Of a DNA stretch of 64,000 nt, positions 27,459 through 36,374 are shown in pieces (the stretch's first letter is position 1; each line of letters starts with the position of its first letter). Below the pieces are notes generated by a model, which saw nothing but the letters and a program-made list of their open reading frames with translations, had not been told where the DNA came from and did not search any database. The DNA lies in assembly GCF_000971135.1 (NCBI RefSeq), contig NZ_BBLW01000001.1, positions 434,001-498,000 of the forward strand, written 5' to 3'. Source of the stretch: Demequina phytophila (GTDB lineage: Bacteria > Actinomycetota > Actinomycetes > Actinomycetales > Demequinaceae). Made by a program: the position numbers and the translations under genes.

Positions 27459-28189
27459 GCGTCCTCGAGCTCCACGGGGTCCACAAGCTGTTCGGCGACA
27501 ACCACGTCCTGCGCGGCGTCGACCTCGCGGTCGACGAGCACGAGGTCGTGGTGGTCATCGGCGCCTCCGGCTCCGGCAAGTCCACGCTCATGCGGACCAT
27601 CAACCTCATCGAGCGCGTCGACGACGGCCGGATCCTGCTTAGCGGCGACGACATCACGGCGATCGATGTCGACGTCGACCAGGTGCGCGGACGCATCGGG
27701 GTGGTGTTCCAGCACTTCAACCTGTTCCCCCACATACGCGTGATCGACAACGTGACGCTCGCGGCGCGGGTGGTGCACGGCGTGGCTCCCGACGTTGCCA
27801 AGGACCGCGCGGTCAGCCTGCTCGAGAAGTTCGGGCTCGGCGACAAGGTGCGGGACTACCCCGACCGGCTGTCGGGTGGCCAGCAGCAGCGCGTGGCGAT
27901 CGTGCGCGCGATCCTCACGGACCCCGAGCTGCTGCTGCTCGACGAGATCACCTCGGCGCTCGACCCGATGCTCGTGGGCGAGGTCCTGGACCTGGTGCGC
28001 GACCTCAAGGCGCAGGGCTCGACCATCGTCATGGCGACGCACGAGATGTCGTTCGCGCGCTCCGTCGCCGACAGGATCGTGTTCATGCACGGCGGCCGCC
28101 CGCTTGAGTCCGGCACCCCGGAGCAGATCTTCGGGGACCCTCAGCAGCCGGAGACCCGCGAGTTCCTCGCACGCATCACGCACCGCTGA
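27455..28189 (+). CDS. Polar amino-acid ABC transporter ATPase (GlnQ/HisP-like)
   Basis: This 244-residue ATPase has Walker A GASGSGKSTLMR, Q-loop FQHFNLFPH, the signature LSGGQQQRVAIVRAI, Walker B LLLLDEITSALDP and the switch His in ATHEMSFA. It matches the amino-acid importer class and completes the three-gene system. The usual DEPTSALDP is replaced by DEITSALDP, a variant known in the family. Confidence 0.95.
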   Translation: MSVLELHGVHKLFGDNHVLRGVDLAVDEHEVVVVIGASGSGKSTLMRTINLIERVDDGRILLSGDDITAIDVDVDQVRGRIGVVFQHFNLFPHIRVIDNVTLAARVVHGVAPDVAKDRAVSLLEKFGLGDKVRDYPDRLSGGQQQRVAIVRAILTDPELLLLDEITSALDPMLVGEVLDLVRDLKAQGSTIVMATHEMSFARSVADRIVFMHGGRPLESGTPEQIFGDPQQPETREFLARITHR

Positions 28190-28218
28190 GCGGCCCGCCG
28201 CCGGGGAGCCTCCCGGGG

Positions 28219-28521
28219 TCAGGTGCGCGAACGGTGGAGCTCGGCCAGCTTGGCGAAGGCCTCGCGCTGATAGCGGAAGCCGAAGAACACGCCGAACTCG
28301 TTGGCGCCCAGCACCTCCGCCTGGGCGATCGCGATCCACTCGAGGGGGTTGCCGTGCACGTCCACGCGCACGCACCTGGCGACGCCGACCGTCGCACCGG
28401 ACTCGATGTGGATCAAGGGAGACCCGATCTGCCGGCCGTCCTCCCGCAGCGCGCAACCGGCATCACGGTAACGGTAGCCCGGCGGCACCAGGGCGCGGTG
28501 GGTCGAGGTCGCGGTCGTCAT
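28219..28521 (-). CDS. Small hypothetical protein (100 aa)
   Basis: I do not recognise this family. The protein is soluble, with no signal or TM segment. It contains YRYRDAGCALREDGRQIGSP and a C-terminal half rich in aromatic residues (VFFGFRYQREAF). The ATG at 28519-28521 has GAAGGAG at good distance. It has its own 143-bp upstream region with locally low GC and CCATCCATGG, and the downstream end converges on the ABC importer. Codon use fits neighbouring genes. It is a likely real orphan gene. Confidence 0.6.
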   Translation of the reverse strand: MTTATSTHRALVPPGYRYRDAGCALREDGRQIGSPLIHIESGATVGVARCVRVDVHGNPLEWIAIAQAEVLGANEFGVFFGFRYQREAFAKLAELHRSRT

Positions 28522-28664
28522 GGTGAGGCTCCTTCGGGGGTAAGTTCCCATCCATGGTGACCCACCCAATCGTGGCGCGCATGAGACGAAATACCTGGTA
28601 AACCTACTATGGATGCAGCACGAACCCGGTACCGCGACCGCAGTACCGCACCCTCCCCGCCGCG

Positions 28665-30044
28665 TCACACCGGTCCGGCGCGGCTTGCTGCGGCCAGTTC
28701 TGCGCGATTCATCCGGATCCTCGCCTGGTAGCCGGGTCGGGGTTGCTGGTCGGGGTCGATCGAGGCGGGTGGGATGAACTCGGGGCTGCCTTGTCGGAAT
28801 CGGATGGCCCATTCGTCGCGATGGATCCAGTGGTGGCAGGCCACGCACAGCATGATGCCGTTCTCCAGATCCGTCCTGCCGCCGTCGCGCCAGTAGCGGA
28901 TGTGGTGGACGTCGCAATGACTCGGCGGGGCCCCGCACCACGCACATCCACGGTCGCGTTGCGCGATGGCCTTGCGCTGCGCCGGCGTGAACAGCCGTTC
29001 CGCGTAGCCGTGGTCGAGGACCTGCCCGCACGAGCCCAGCACGGTAGGGATGACCTCCGCGTCCGCCGCGAACCAGCCCAACAGACCACCCGGGAGAGGT
29101 CGCTTGATGCCGTCGATCTCGCCGTACCCGCCACCGCTCTCGAAGTCCTCCAGCGAGATGCGGATGTTCACGGTGGTCTTGACCGCGTCGTGGGGCTTGC
29201 GACAGCCCGTCGCATGCCGGCCCAGCCAGCCCAGCCCGTCGGCACGCATCTGACCGGGCGTGGGCTGATCCTCACCACCGTCCTCACGCGCGAGACGGAA
29301 CTGCTTCTTCATGTAGCCATCCAGCGCTGCCAGCAACGGTGCGGCCGTCAGCGGGTCCAGGACCGCGACCAGGCGGACCATGCCATTGGCCTCCTCGCGC
29401 ACCGTCGCGAGCCGTGCCCGGTACAGCTCCTCGTACTCGGCCTCGCCCGTGGGCGGCGGCGTCAACCCCGCGTGCAGCTGCGCGACAGACGCCTTGACCG
29501 TCTTGAGCGGTGAGATGACGGCCTTGTCGACCGCCATCTTCTCCACCCGCGCCAGCGGGAGCTGCCCCAAAGGGGTGGCGCGAACGGCATCGTCCACCGG
29601 AAGGCCGTCCATGTCGCGGGCGTCGGGATGCCTCATCAGCACCTCACGCAACAACACGAACTTGTCCGCGCTCAGCCGCCCCTCCCTGGCCTCATGCGCG
29701 AGGTGAGGCAGCACCGACGCCCCACCCGGAGCATCGTCCGCCGACCCATACAAGGCGGTACCCATGACCCTGAGCCGTTCAGCCTCAGCCACGGTGCCGC
29801 CGGTCTCGGACGCGATCAGCTGATCGACACCCCGGAACCCCTGCCGGCTCGCGATCCCCGCCCGCCCCGGCGTGGACCGCAACGCCAGCTTCGCAGCCAT
29901 CCGCGCCACCACCAGATCGGAATCACGCCGCCGCGACACAGCCTCCCGCATCAACGCGACCGCATCCCAATCAGGCAACCCATCCGACGCCTCGACACGC
30001 ACACGCAGCGCGTCCAAAGGATCGGAGTCGGTGGTCTCGGCCAT
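28665..30044 (-). CDS. DUF222 and HNH endonuclease domain protein
   Basis: This 459-residue protein has an N-terminal helical DUF222 region (about 60-300) and a C-terminal HNH nuclease domain: CAWCGAPPSHCDVHHIRYW, GGRTDLENGIMLC and ACHHWIHRDEW, with the zinc Cys and catalytic His in place. Such genes are numerous and variable in Actinobacteria (the 13E12 repeat family of mycobacteria) and are thought to be mobile or phage-related; the role is unknown. The ATG at 30042-30044 gives a normal length. Base composition is slightly less GC-rich than its neighbours. It carries two GGACGATGC words. Confidence 0.9.
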   Translation of the reverse strand: MAETTDSDPLDALRVRVEASDGLPDWDAVALMREAVSRRRDSDLVVARMAAKLALRSTPGRAGIASRQGFRGVDQLIASETGGTVAEAERLRVMGTALYGSADDAPGGASVLPHLAHEAREGRLSADKFVLLREVLMRHPDARDMDGLPVDDAVRATPLGQLPLARVEKMAVDKAVISPLKTVKASVAQLHAGLTPPPTGEAEYEELYRARLATVREEANGMVRLVAVLDPLTAAPLLAALDGYMKKQFRLAREDGGEDQPTPGQMRADGLGWLGRHATGCRKPHDAVKTTVNIRISLEDFESGGGYGEIDGIKRPLPGGLLGWFAADAEVIPTVLGSCGQVLDHGYAERLFTPAQRKAIAQRDRGCAWCGAPPSHCDVHHIRYWRDGGRTDLENGIMLCVACHHWIHRDEWAIRFRQGSPEFIPPASIDPDQQPRPGYQARIRMNRAELAAASRAGPV

Positions 30045-30124
30045 GAACCCAGTCCACCACCACCCTCCGACAGCGAACCCGACAAACCGGACACTTCTCC
30101 ACAGGGTGGGGCGTGAAGTCGGAC

Positions 30125-32647
30125 CTAGTGCTCGCCCTCGCCGTCGAGTTCGACGACGGCGGGTAGCGACGCGGTCACGACGGAGCCGTCCGCGCGCATG
30201 GTGCCGTGGAAGGCCGAGGCGTCCGGGGCGCCGGGGATGCGCGGCCCCTGGTGTGCGAGCGGCACCACGACGTCCTCGCCGCGCAGCACGCTCACGCGCT
30301 CGCCGCGGACCATCACGGTCAGCCCCTGGCCCTCCTCGACAGTGAACGCGATCTCGTCGGCGCGCACGGTGACCAGCAGGCGGGTGCCCTTCTGGGTGAG
30401 CCGGAAACGCATCTCGGGCCACGCCTCGGGTAGGCGCGGGTCGAACGACAGCACGCCGCCGTAGTCGCGCATGCCACCGAAGCCGTGGACCAGCGCGGAC
30501 CACACGCCGCCCGCGGACGCCACGTGGACACCGTCCGCGGTGTTGGAGTGCAGGTCCGCGATGTCGACGAACAGCCCGTCCCAGAAGTACCGCAGCGCGA
30601 GCTCGTGGTAGCCGACCTCGGCGGCCATGATGGACTGCACCACGCCCGACAGCGTCGAGTCGCCCGTGGTGATGGGGTCGTAGTAGTCGAAGTCGGCCTT
30701 CTTCTCCTCGTCGGAGAACTGGTCGCCCTGGAGGAACAGCGCGAGCACCACGTCGGCCTGCTTGAGGACCTGGAAGCGGTAGATCACCAGCGGGTGGAAG
30801 TGCAGCAGCAGCGGCCGCTGCTCGGGCGGCGTGTTCTCCAGGTCCCACAGCTCACGCTCGTGGAACAGGGCGTCCTGGGGGTGGATGCCCAGGTCGTCGT
30901 CCCACAGGATCGCCATGGCCTCCGCCGCGGACTCCCACTCGATGACCTCGGCGTCCTCCAGGTTCAGCCGCGCGACCATCTTGCGGTACTGGTCGGGCCA
31001 CATCGACGCGAGCTTGCGCACCGCGGCCGCCGCGGCGCGCAGGTTGAAGCGCGCCATCACGTTCGTGTAGAGGTTGTCGTTGACCACGGTGGTGTACTCG
31101 TCCGGTCCGGTCACGCCGTGGATCCGGAAGCTCGACCCGTCGCCCTTGATGTTGCGCCAGAACCCCAGGTCCGCCCACATGCGTGCCGTCTGCACCAGGA
31201 TGTCGATGCCCTCGCGCGCGAGGAACTCGTCGTCGCCGGTGGCCTTGACGTACTTGTCGATCGCGAAGGAGATGTCCGCGTCGATGTGATACTGCGCGGT
31301 GCCCGCCGCGTAGTACGCCGACGCCTCCTCACCGTTGATGGTGCGCCACGGGAACAGCGCGCCATGCTGCGCGAGCTCCCCCGCCCGCTCGACCGCTTTG
31401 GGCAGCATCCGGTACCGGTATCTGAGCGCGTTGCGCGCGATACCCGGCGACGTGTACACGAAGAACGGCACCACGTAGATCTCGGTGTCCCAGAAGTAGT
31501 GGCCGCTGTAGCCCGACCCCGTCACACCCTTCGCCGCGACGCCCTGACCATCGCCACGGGCCGCGGCCTGCGCCAGCTGGAACAGGTTCCACCGGATGGC
31601 CTGCTGCACACGGTCGTCGCCGTCGACCTCGACGTCGGAGCGCGCCCAGAAGTCCGCCAGCCACGCCTCCTGGTCGTCGAACTGCTTGTCGACGCCCTCG
31701 CTCTTGACCCGTGACAGCGTCCGATGGCAGCGGTCGCCCAGCTCCCGCGCCGGCACCACACGGGACGTGTGATACGTCACCACCTTGGTCAGCGAGAACG
31801 TCCGCCCTGGCTGCGCATGGAAGCGGAACACCTGCTTCGCGTAGTCCGGCTGGATCTCCGTCTCGGTCTGCACATCACCGTCGAACTCGTACGAATGCTC
31901 CATCGCGACCGCGAGCGTCATACCCGAGTTCGCGCACTGGTAACCCAGCATGAGGTGGTCACCGTGCGCACGATGGATCCGCGGCTCCAGGACCCTCTCG
32001 TTGAGGTTCTCCGACTTGCGCGGGTCGAAACCCACCGCCCCACCGGGCGAGGACCGGTACTCGTCCGCACCCGCCTGACGGTTCAGCAGCTGCGACGACA
32101 CCGCGATGGGCGCCTCCCGGTCCAGCAACGTCACCTCGAACTGCATGATCGCCAGGTGCCGCTGCGCGAACGACGCCATGCGCCGCGACCGCACCCGCAC
32201 CCGGTTGCCCGCAGGCGTGCGCCACAACAGGTCACGCGTCAGCACCCCGGTGCGCATGTCGAGCGTGCGCGAATACTCCGGCAGATCCGCGATCGACAGC
32301 AGCAACGGCTCATCGTCCACATACAGCCGGATGATCTTCGGGTCGGGCACGTTGACGATGGTCTGGCCGGTACGCGCGAAGCCGAACGCCTCCTCCGCGT
32401 GGCGGATGCGCCACGTCTCATGGAAACCGTTGATGAAGGTGCCGTGCGCGTACGCGTCATGCCCCTCCTCGATGTTGCCGCGCAGGCCCAGATAGCCGTT
32501 GCCGATCGAGAACAGGGTCTCCGTGGTCCCCATGTCCTCCGCGCCGAACTCGGTCTCGACCAACCGCCACGGATCCGCCGGGAAGCGGAGCCGGTCCACA
32601 TAGTCGGGCGCGCTCGTGTCGCCGAGCGCCCGCTGCGCCACCTTCAT
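30125..32647 (-). CDS. Glycoside hydrolase family 65 disaccharide phosphorylase
   Basis: This 840-residue GH65 protein has the N-terminal beta-sandwich (ETLFSIGNGYLGLRGNIEEG), the alpha/alpha barrel with GSGYSGHYFWDTEIYVVPFF, and the general-acid Glu near residue 510 in VTGPDEYTTVVNDNLYTN. The phosphate-site block YYDPITTGDSTLS supports a phosphorylase rather than a hydrolase. It would cleave trehalose, maltose, kojibiose or nigerose to beta-glucose-1-phosphate plus glucose. It overlaps the upstream phosphoglucomutase-like gene, which makes glucose-6-phosphate from that product. Substrate choice is unresolved. Confidence 0.93.
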   Translation of the reverse strand: MKVAQRALGDTSAPDYVDRLRFPADPWRLVETEFGAEDMGTTETLFSIGNGYLGLRGNIEEGHDAYAHGTFINGFHETWRIRHAEEAFGFARTGQTIVNVPDPKIIRLYVDDEPLLLSIADLPEYSRTLDMRTGVLTRDLLWRTPAGNRVRVRSRRMASFAQRHLAIMQFEVTLLDREAPIAVSSQLLNRQAGADEYRSSPGGAVGFDPRKSENLNERVLEPRIHRAHGDHLMLGYQCANSGMTLAVAMEHSYEFDGDVQTETEIQPDYAKQVFRFHAQPGRTFSLTKVVTYHTSRVVPARELGDRCHRTLSRVKSEGVDKQFDDQEAWLADFWARSDVEVDGDDRVQQAIRWNLFQLAQAAARGDGQGVAAKGVTGSGYSGHYFWDTEIYVVPFFVYTSPGIARNALRYRYRMLPKAVERAGELAQHGALFPWRTINGEEASAYYAAGTAQYHIDADISFAIDKYVKATGDDEFLAREGIDILVQTARMWADLGFWRNIKGDGSSFRIHGVTGPDEYTTVVNDNLYTNVMARFNLRAAAAAVRKLASMWPDQYRKMVARLNLEDAEVIEWESAAEAMAILWDDDLGIHPQDALFHERELWDLENTPPEQRPLLLHFHPLVIYRFQVLKQADVVLALFLQGDQFSDEEKKADFDYYDPITTGDSTLSGVVQSIMAAEVGYHELALRYFWDGLFVDIADLHSNTADGVHVASAGGVWSALVHGFGGMRDYGGVLSFDPRLPEAWPEMRFRLTQKGTRLLVTVRADEIAFTVEEGQGLTVMVRGERVSVLRGEDVVVPLAHQGPRIPGAPDASAFHGTMRADGSVVTASLPAVVELDGEGEH

Positions 32648-33399
32648 CAGTCCACCAGCTCCTTCAGGTCCGCCACCACGATGTCCGCGCCGCCCTCCAG
32701 CAGCTCCTCCACCCCGGCACCCCGGTCGACGCCCACGACGAGCCCGAACGCCCCCGCACGGCCCGCCTCAACACCGGACATGGCGTCCTCGACCACCACG
32801 GCCTGCTCCTTGGGCACCCCCAGCAGCTCGGCGGCATAGAGATAGGTGTCGGGGGCGGGCTTGCCCGCGATCCCATGGTCCGCCGCGACCTGGCCGCTCA
32901 CCACGATCTCGAACCGGTGGGCGAGGCCCGCGGCCTCCAACACCGCAGGCGCGTTCCGGGACGACGAGACCACCGCCATCGCGCACCCGACCGCCTCGAG
33001 ATGATCCATCAACGCGACCGACCCCGGATACGGGGTCACGCCCTCGTCCCGCAGGATCGCCGCGAAGGCCTCGTTCTTGGTGTTGCCGATGCCGCACACC
33101 GTCTCGGTGCCCGGGGCATCGTCCGGCGTGCCCTCCGGCAGGGTGACGCCGCGCGACGCGAGACACGCGCGCACCCCGTCGTAGCGGGGCTTGCCGTCGA
33201 CGTACTGGAAGTAGTCGGCGTCCGTATACGCGGGAGTGATCCCGTGCGACTCGAAATAGTCCGTGAACATCCTCCTCCACGCGTCCATGTGGACGTCCGC
33301 GGTAGGCGTGAGGACGCCGTCGAGATCGAACAGGGCGGCGGCGAAGCTCGCGTCGGGCACCTGAGGCAGGCGCCAGGGGGTGGTCGGGGACGATGTCAC
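32647..33399 (-). CDS. HAD hydrolase, beta-phosphoglucomutase-like
   Basis: This 250-residue HAD protein has the nucleophile motif AALFDLDGVLTPTADVH, motif II VVSSSRNAPAVLEAAG, the motif III Lys in GIAGKPAPDTYL and motif IV VVEDAMSGVEAGRAG. Pairing with a GH65 phosphorylase is typical of beta-phosphoglucomutase, which converts beta-glucose-1-phosphate to glucose-6-phosphate. The start is GTG at 33397-33399, because GGAGGGAGA lies just upstream. Its stop overlaps the GH65 start (TGATG). GGACGATGC at 33116 encodes Asp-Asp-Ala. Confidence 0.92.
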   Translation of the reverse strand: MTSSPTTPWRLPQVPDASFAAALFDLDGVLTPTADVHMDAWRRMFTDYFESHGITPAYTDADYFQYVDGKPRYDGVRACLASRGVTLPEGTPDDAPGTETVCGIGNTKNEAFAAILRDEGVTPYPGSVALMDHLEAVGCAMAVVSSSRNAPAVLEAAGLAHRFEIVVSGQVAADHGIAGKPAPDTYLYAAELLGVPKEQAVVVEDAMSGVEAGRAGAFGLVVGVDRGAGVEELLEGGADIVVADLKELVD

Positions 33400-33510
33400 G
33401 GGGTCTCCCTCCGGCAGGTGTGGGACCTCTCGATAGTAGCCACCGCGACTGGGAGGCTGTCGAGAGAGCGCCCAGGTAACCGGGGACGATGCGCAGGCCG
33501 GGTCTCCCCG

Positions 33511-33516
33511 TACAGT
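33511..33516 (+). promoter_or_regulatory. -10 box of leaderless gene at 33523
   Basis: TACAGT with a six-base spacer to GTG. The divergent gap (33400-33522) also holds a GGACGATGC word at 33484. Confidence 0.45.
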
Positions 33517-33522
33517 GGGCTT

Positions 33523-34143
33523 GTGGACACGCAGGCATTGGAGCCGATGCGCTCCGACGAGCTGGTCTCCGGCGCGGTGCTCGAGCAGCGCCACCTGGAC
33601 GGCGGCGTGCTCGGCGACCTCGAGGTGCACGACGTCGAGCTCCTCGAGTGCATGTTCAGCGATTGTCAGGGCGGCGAGTGCCGCCTCCCGAACCTGCGGG
33701 CGACGGGCAGCACCATGCTGGGATCCTCGTTCGCGACGCTCGCGATCCCCGGGGCGATGGTGTTCTCGGGACGGCTCGAGGGTGTCCGGATCGGCGCGCT
33801 GCTGCTCGACGGCGCGGACGTGTCCGTCCACAGGATCGTCGCATCGCGGATCGACGTGCTGTCGCTGCGCAACGCCAAGGTCCGCCGCCTCGAGATCATC
33901 GACTCGCGGATCGGTCTGCTGGACCTCAGCGGCACCAAGATCCGCGAGGTCACCGTGACGGGCGGCTCGATCGGCGAGCTCGTGCCGTCACGCGGCGACG
34001 TGCAGGACTTCGACCTGTCACGCACGGACCTGGGCACGGTGATCGACCCGGGCGGTCTGCGGGGAGCCACGCTGTCCGTGTCGCAGGCGATGCAGCTGGG
34101 ACCCGAGCTCGCGCGGCACCTGGGCGCCACGCTGGTCGACTGA
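33523..34143 (+). CDS. Hypothetical protein with pentapeptide-like/beta-helix repeats
   Basis: This 206-residue protein has repeated short units such as VHDVELLECMFSDC, LRNAKVRRLEIIDSRI and GLLDLSGTKIREVTVTGG, with Leu/Ile about every five residues. That pattern suggests a right-handed beta-helix of the pentapeptide type. There is no signal or TM segment. The GTG at 33523 fits a leaderless start with TACAGT; an alternative ATG lies at 33547. It lies between the GH65 operon and pth and runs convergent to pth. The function is unknown. Confidence 0.75.
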   Translation: MDTQALEPMRSDELVSGAVLEQRHLDGGVLGDLEVHDVELLECMFSDCQGGECRLPNLRATGSTMLGSSFATLAIPGAMVFSGRLEGVRIGALLLDGADVSVHRIVASRIDVLSLRNAKVRRLEIIDSRIGLLDLSGTKIREVTVTGGSIGELVPSRGDVQDFDLSRTDLGTVIDPGGLRGATLSVSQAMQLGPELARHLGATLVD

Positions 34144-34149
34144 GGGCTC

Positions 34150-34722
34150 TCAGCCCTTCGTGTGGAACCTCATCTGAGCCGACTCGACGCCCGACTCGAG
34201 GACGGCCTCGACGGCGTCCGCGGCATCGTCCACGAGGAACGGCAGCTCCTTGCGCTCGGCCGCCGAGAACGGCTTGAGCACGAACGTGGCGGCCTCCATG
34301 CGGCCCGGCGGACGGCCGATGCCGACGCGGACGCGCACGTAGTCGGGCGTGCCGAGGGCCTTGGTGACGTCCTTGAGACCGTTGTGGCCCGCGGACCCGC
34401 CGCCGCGCTTGATCTTCACGGTGCCGAACGGGATGTCCAGCTCGTCGTGGACCACGATCACGTCGGTGGGCGCGACCGAGTGGTACTTCGCGAGCGAGGA
34501 CGTGGGACCGCCGGAGACGTTCATGTAGGACATCGGCACGCCGATGACCACGGGTCCGCCGGCGAGGCGCACCGTCGCGGTGCGCGTGTGGGTCTTCTTG
34601 GAGACCGAGAGCGAGGAGGAGCCGCGGCGCGCGAGCTCGTCGATGACCATCTGGCCGATGTTGTGACGCGTCTCCGCGTACTCGGGGCCGGGGTTGCCCA
34701 GGCCGATCACCAGGCTGGTCAC
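34150..34722 (-). CDS. pth: Peptidyl-tRNA hydrolase
   Basis: This 190-residue enzyme recycles peptidyl-tRNA. It has [21 protein letters not shown] with the catalytic His, [21 protein letters not shown] with the catalytic Asp, and [13 protein letters not shown] chose GTG at 34720-34722 because GGAGGAGG lies six bases upstream and the protein then begins at the conserved strand. An ATG at 34794 would add 24 residues not usual for the family. It follows rplY. GGACGATGC at 34223 encodes Asp-Asp-Ala. Confidence 0.95.
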   Translation of the reverse strand: MTSLVIGLGNPGPEYAETRHNIGQMVIDELARRGSSSLSVSKKTHTRTATVRLAGGPVVIGVPMSYMNVSGGPTSSLAKYHSVAPTDVIVVHDELDIPFGTVKIKRGGGSAGHNGLKDVTKALGTPDYVRVRVGIGRPPGRMEAATFVLKPFSAAERKELPFLVDDAADAVEAVLESGVESAQMRFHTKG

Positions 34723-34802
34723 GCTGTCCTCCTCCAGGTCGCGCTGAGACGACGACGCCCGGCCCGCCCACAGTCGGGCGAGCCGGGCGAGCATCGGTGA
34801 GA

Positions 34803-35402
34803 TTACTCCGCGGCGGGAGCGTCGGCCTCGGCGTCGGCCTCGGCGGCCTCGTCCGCGCCGGCGCCGCGCGGCACCGAGATGGTGACGATGGTGATGTCAC
34901 CGTCGGTCACGAGCGTGGCGCCCTTGGGGAGCACGATGTCCTTGGCGTGGACCACGGCGCCCTCCTCGAGACCCTCGATGGAGACCTCGATGCCCTCGGG
35001 CAGGTGGGTCGCCTCGGCCTCGAGCTGCACGGAGGCGTGCTCGACCACGTGGATGGTGCCGGCGAAGGACTCACCGGTGACGTGCACGGGCACGTCCACG
35101 GTGATCTTCTCGCCCTTCTTCACGAGGAGGAGGTCGACGTGCTCGATGATGCGGCGGACGGGCTCGACCTGGACGTCCTTGGCGATCGCGAGCTCCGACT
35201 TGCCGTCGAGCTCGATGGTGAGGAGGGCGTTCGAGTGCTTGAGCGCCATCATCGTGTCGTGGCCCGGGAGCAGGACGTGCACGGGATCGGTGCCGTGGCC
35301 GTAGAGCACGGCGGGGATCTTGCCGGCGGCGCGGGCGCGGCGGGCGAAGCCCTTGCCGAACTCGGTGCGCTTCTCGGCGGCGAGCGTGAGCTGGTCGGAC
35401 AT
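34803..35402 (-). CDS. rplY: 50S ribosomal protein L25/general stress protein Ctc
   Basis: This 199-residue protein is the long CTC form of L25, binding 5S rRNA. The L25 domain (1-95) includes [20 protein letters not shown] and [18 protein letters not shown]; the TL5/CTC domain (96-185) includes [10 protein letters not shown], and an acidic Ala/Glu tail follows. AGAGGAGA precedes the ATG. A TATAGT -10 box lies at 35510-35515. The rplY-pth pair is conserved in bacteria. Confidence 0.95.
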   Translation of the reverse strand: MSDQLTLAAEKRTEFGKGFARRARAAGKIPAVLYGHGTDPVHVLLPGHDTMMALKHSNALLTIELDGKSELAIAKDVQVEPVRRIIEHVDLLLVKKGEKITVDVPVHVTGESFAGTIHVVEHASVQLEAEATHLPEGIEVSIEGLEEGAVVHAKDIVLPKGATLVTDGDITIVTISVPRGAGADEAAEADAEADAPAAE

Positions 35403-35509
35403 GTGATTCTCCTCTGACGTCAGATGGGGCCACGGCAAGGCAGGGCATCTCGCATCTGCCGCGTCGATCACGGAGAGCCCGAGGGCCTCCCTCGCCGAGG
35501 AACCCGAGA

Positions 35510-35540
35510 ACTATACCTGGAGAGGGGGACGATGCGCCAA
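35510..35540 (-). promoter_or_regulatory. Promoter of rplY with a GGACGATGC word in its spacer
   Basis: On the minus strand TTGGCG, a 19-base spacer and TATAGT form a fair sigma-70-type promoter. The word at 35527-35535 falls within the spacer. Confidence 0.5.
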
Positions 35541-35578
35541 CCGGGAATGGCGCGCAGGTCACCCGAGTTGTGGCTGGC

Positions 35579-36373
35579 ATGACCTCAGCGACGAGCAGTG
35601 CCCGTTCCGGCACCTCGGGAGACGTGTGGGAGAAGGCAGCCCGAGCGGGCTATGCCGTCTCCGGCGTGCTCCACCTGGTGCTCGGATTCCTCATCGTCCA
35701 GATCGGCCTCGGCTCGGATGCCGAGGCCGATCAGACCCACGCCCTCGCGAGCGTCGGGCACACCCCGCTCGGCGCGGTGGTGCTGTGGGCCGCCGCGATC
35801 GCGTTCCTCGCGCTCGGCCTGTGGCAGCTCGCGGACGCGTTCCGGGGCGGCGCTGAGGGCAAGGACCGCGCGAAGTCCGGCGGCAAGGCCGTGATGTACG
35901 CGGCGCTGGCCTTCACCGCGACCTCGGTCGCGATGGGCTCGGGCGGCAAGAACGGCGATCAGCAGGCGCAGGGCTTCGCCGGCACGCTCATGGAGGCGCC
36001 CGCGGGACGCGCGCTGGTGGGCGCGGTGGGTCTCGGCATCATCGGCGGCGCGATCTACCACGTGGTCAAGGGCGCGCGGAAGAAGTTCCTCGAGGATCTC
36101 AAGGCGCTGCCCGGTCACCGCGAGCTCGGTGCCGGCGTGGTGTGGCTCGGGCGGGTCGGCTACGTGGCCAAGGGCATCGCGCTGGGCGTGGTCGGCATCC
36201 TGTTCCTGTCCGCGGCGTTCACCGCGAATGCCCAGAAGGCCAAGGGCATCGACGGCGCCGTCGAGTGGCTGCTCGGTGCACCCGGTGGCCCGGTGGTCGT
36301 GGTGCTGGTGGGCCTCGGCTTCGCCGCGTACGGCCTGTACTCGTTCGCCCGCGCCCGCTACGCGAGGATGTGA
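35579..36373 (+). CDS. DUF1206 membrane protein
   Basis: This 264-residue protein contains three DUF1206 repeats of two TM helices each (about 18-85, 100-160 and 185-260). Each begins with an aromatic-Gly motif such as ARAGYAVSGVLHLVLG and GRVGYVAKGIALGVVG. The function is unknown, although repeats of this kind occur in actinobacterial membrane proteins. I use ATG at 35579; an in-frame GTG nine bases upstream is possible. It is followed, one base apart, by a PAP2 phosphatase gene. Confidence 0.87.
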   Translation: MTSATSSARSGTSGDVWEKAARAGYAVSGVLHLVLGFLIVQIGLGSDAEADQTHALASVGHTPLGAVVLWAAAIAFLALGLWQLADAFRGGAEGKDRAKSGGKAVMYAALAFTATSVAMGSGGKNGDQQAQGFAGTLMEAPAGRALVGAVGLGIIGGAIYHVVKGARKKFLEDLKALPGHRELGAGVVWLGRVGYVAKGIALGVVGILFLSAAFTANAQKAKGIDGAVEWLLGAPGGPVVVVLVGLGFAAYGLYSFARARYARM

Positions 36374-36374
36374 C

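Noticed and set aside
28196-28212. Short GC-rich stem after the amino-acid ABC ATPase as a terminator
   Set aside because: The stem has only about six pairs with a wobble, too weak to call.
28665-30044. DUF222-HNH gene as an insertion sequence or intein
   Set aside because: There are no terminal inverted repeats, target duplication, transposase or splicing motifs.
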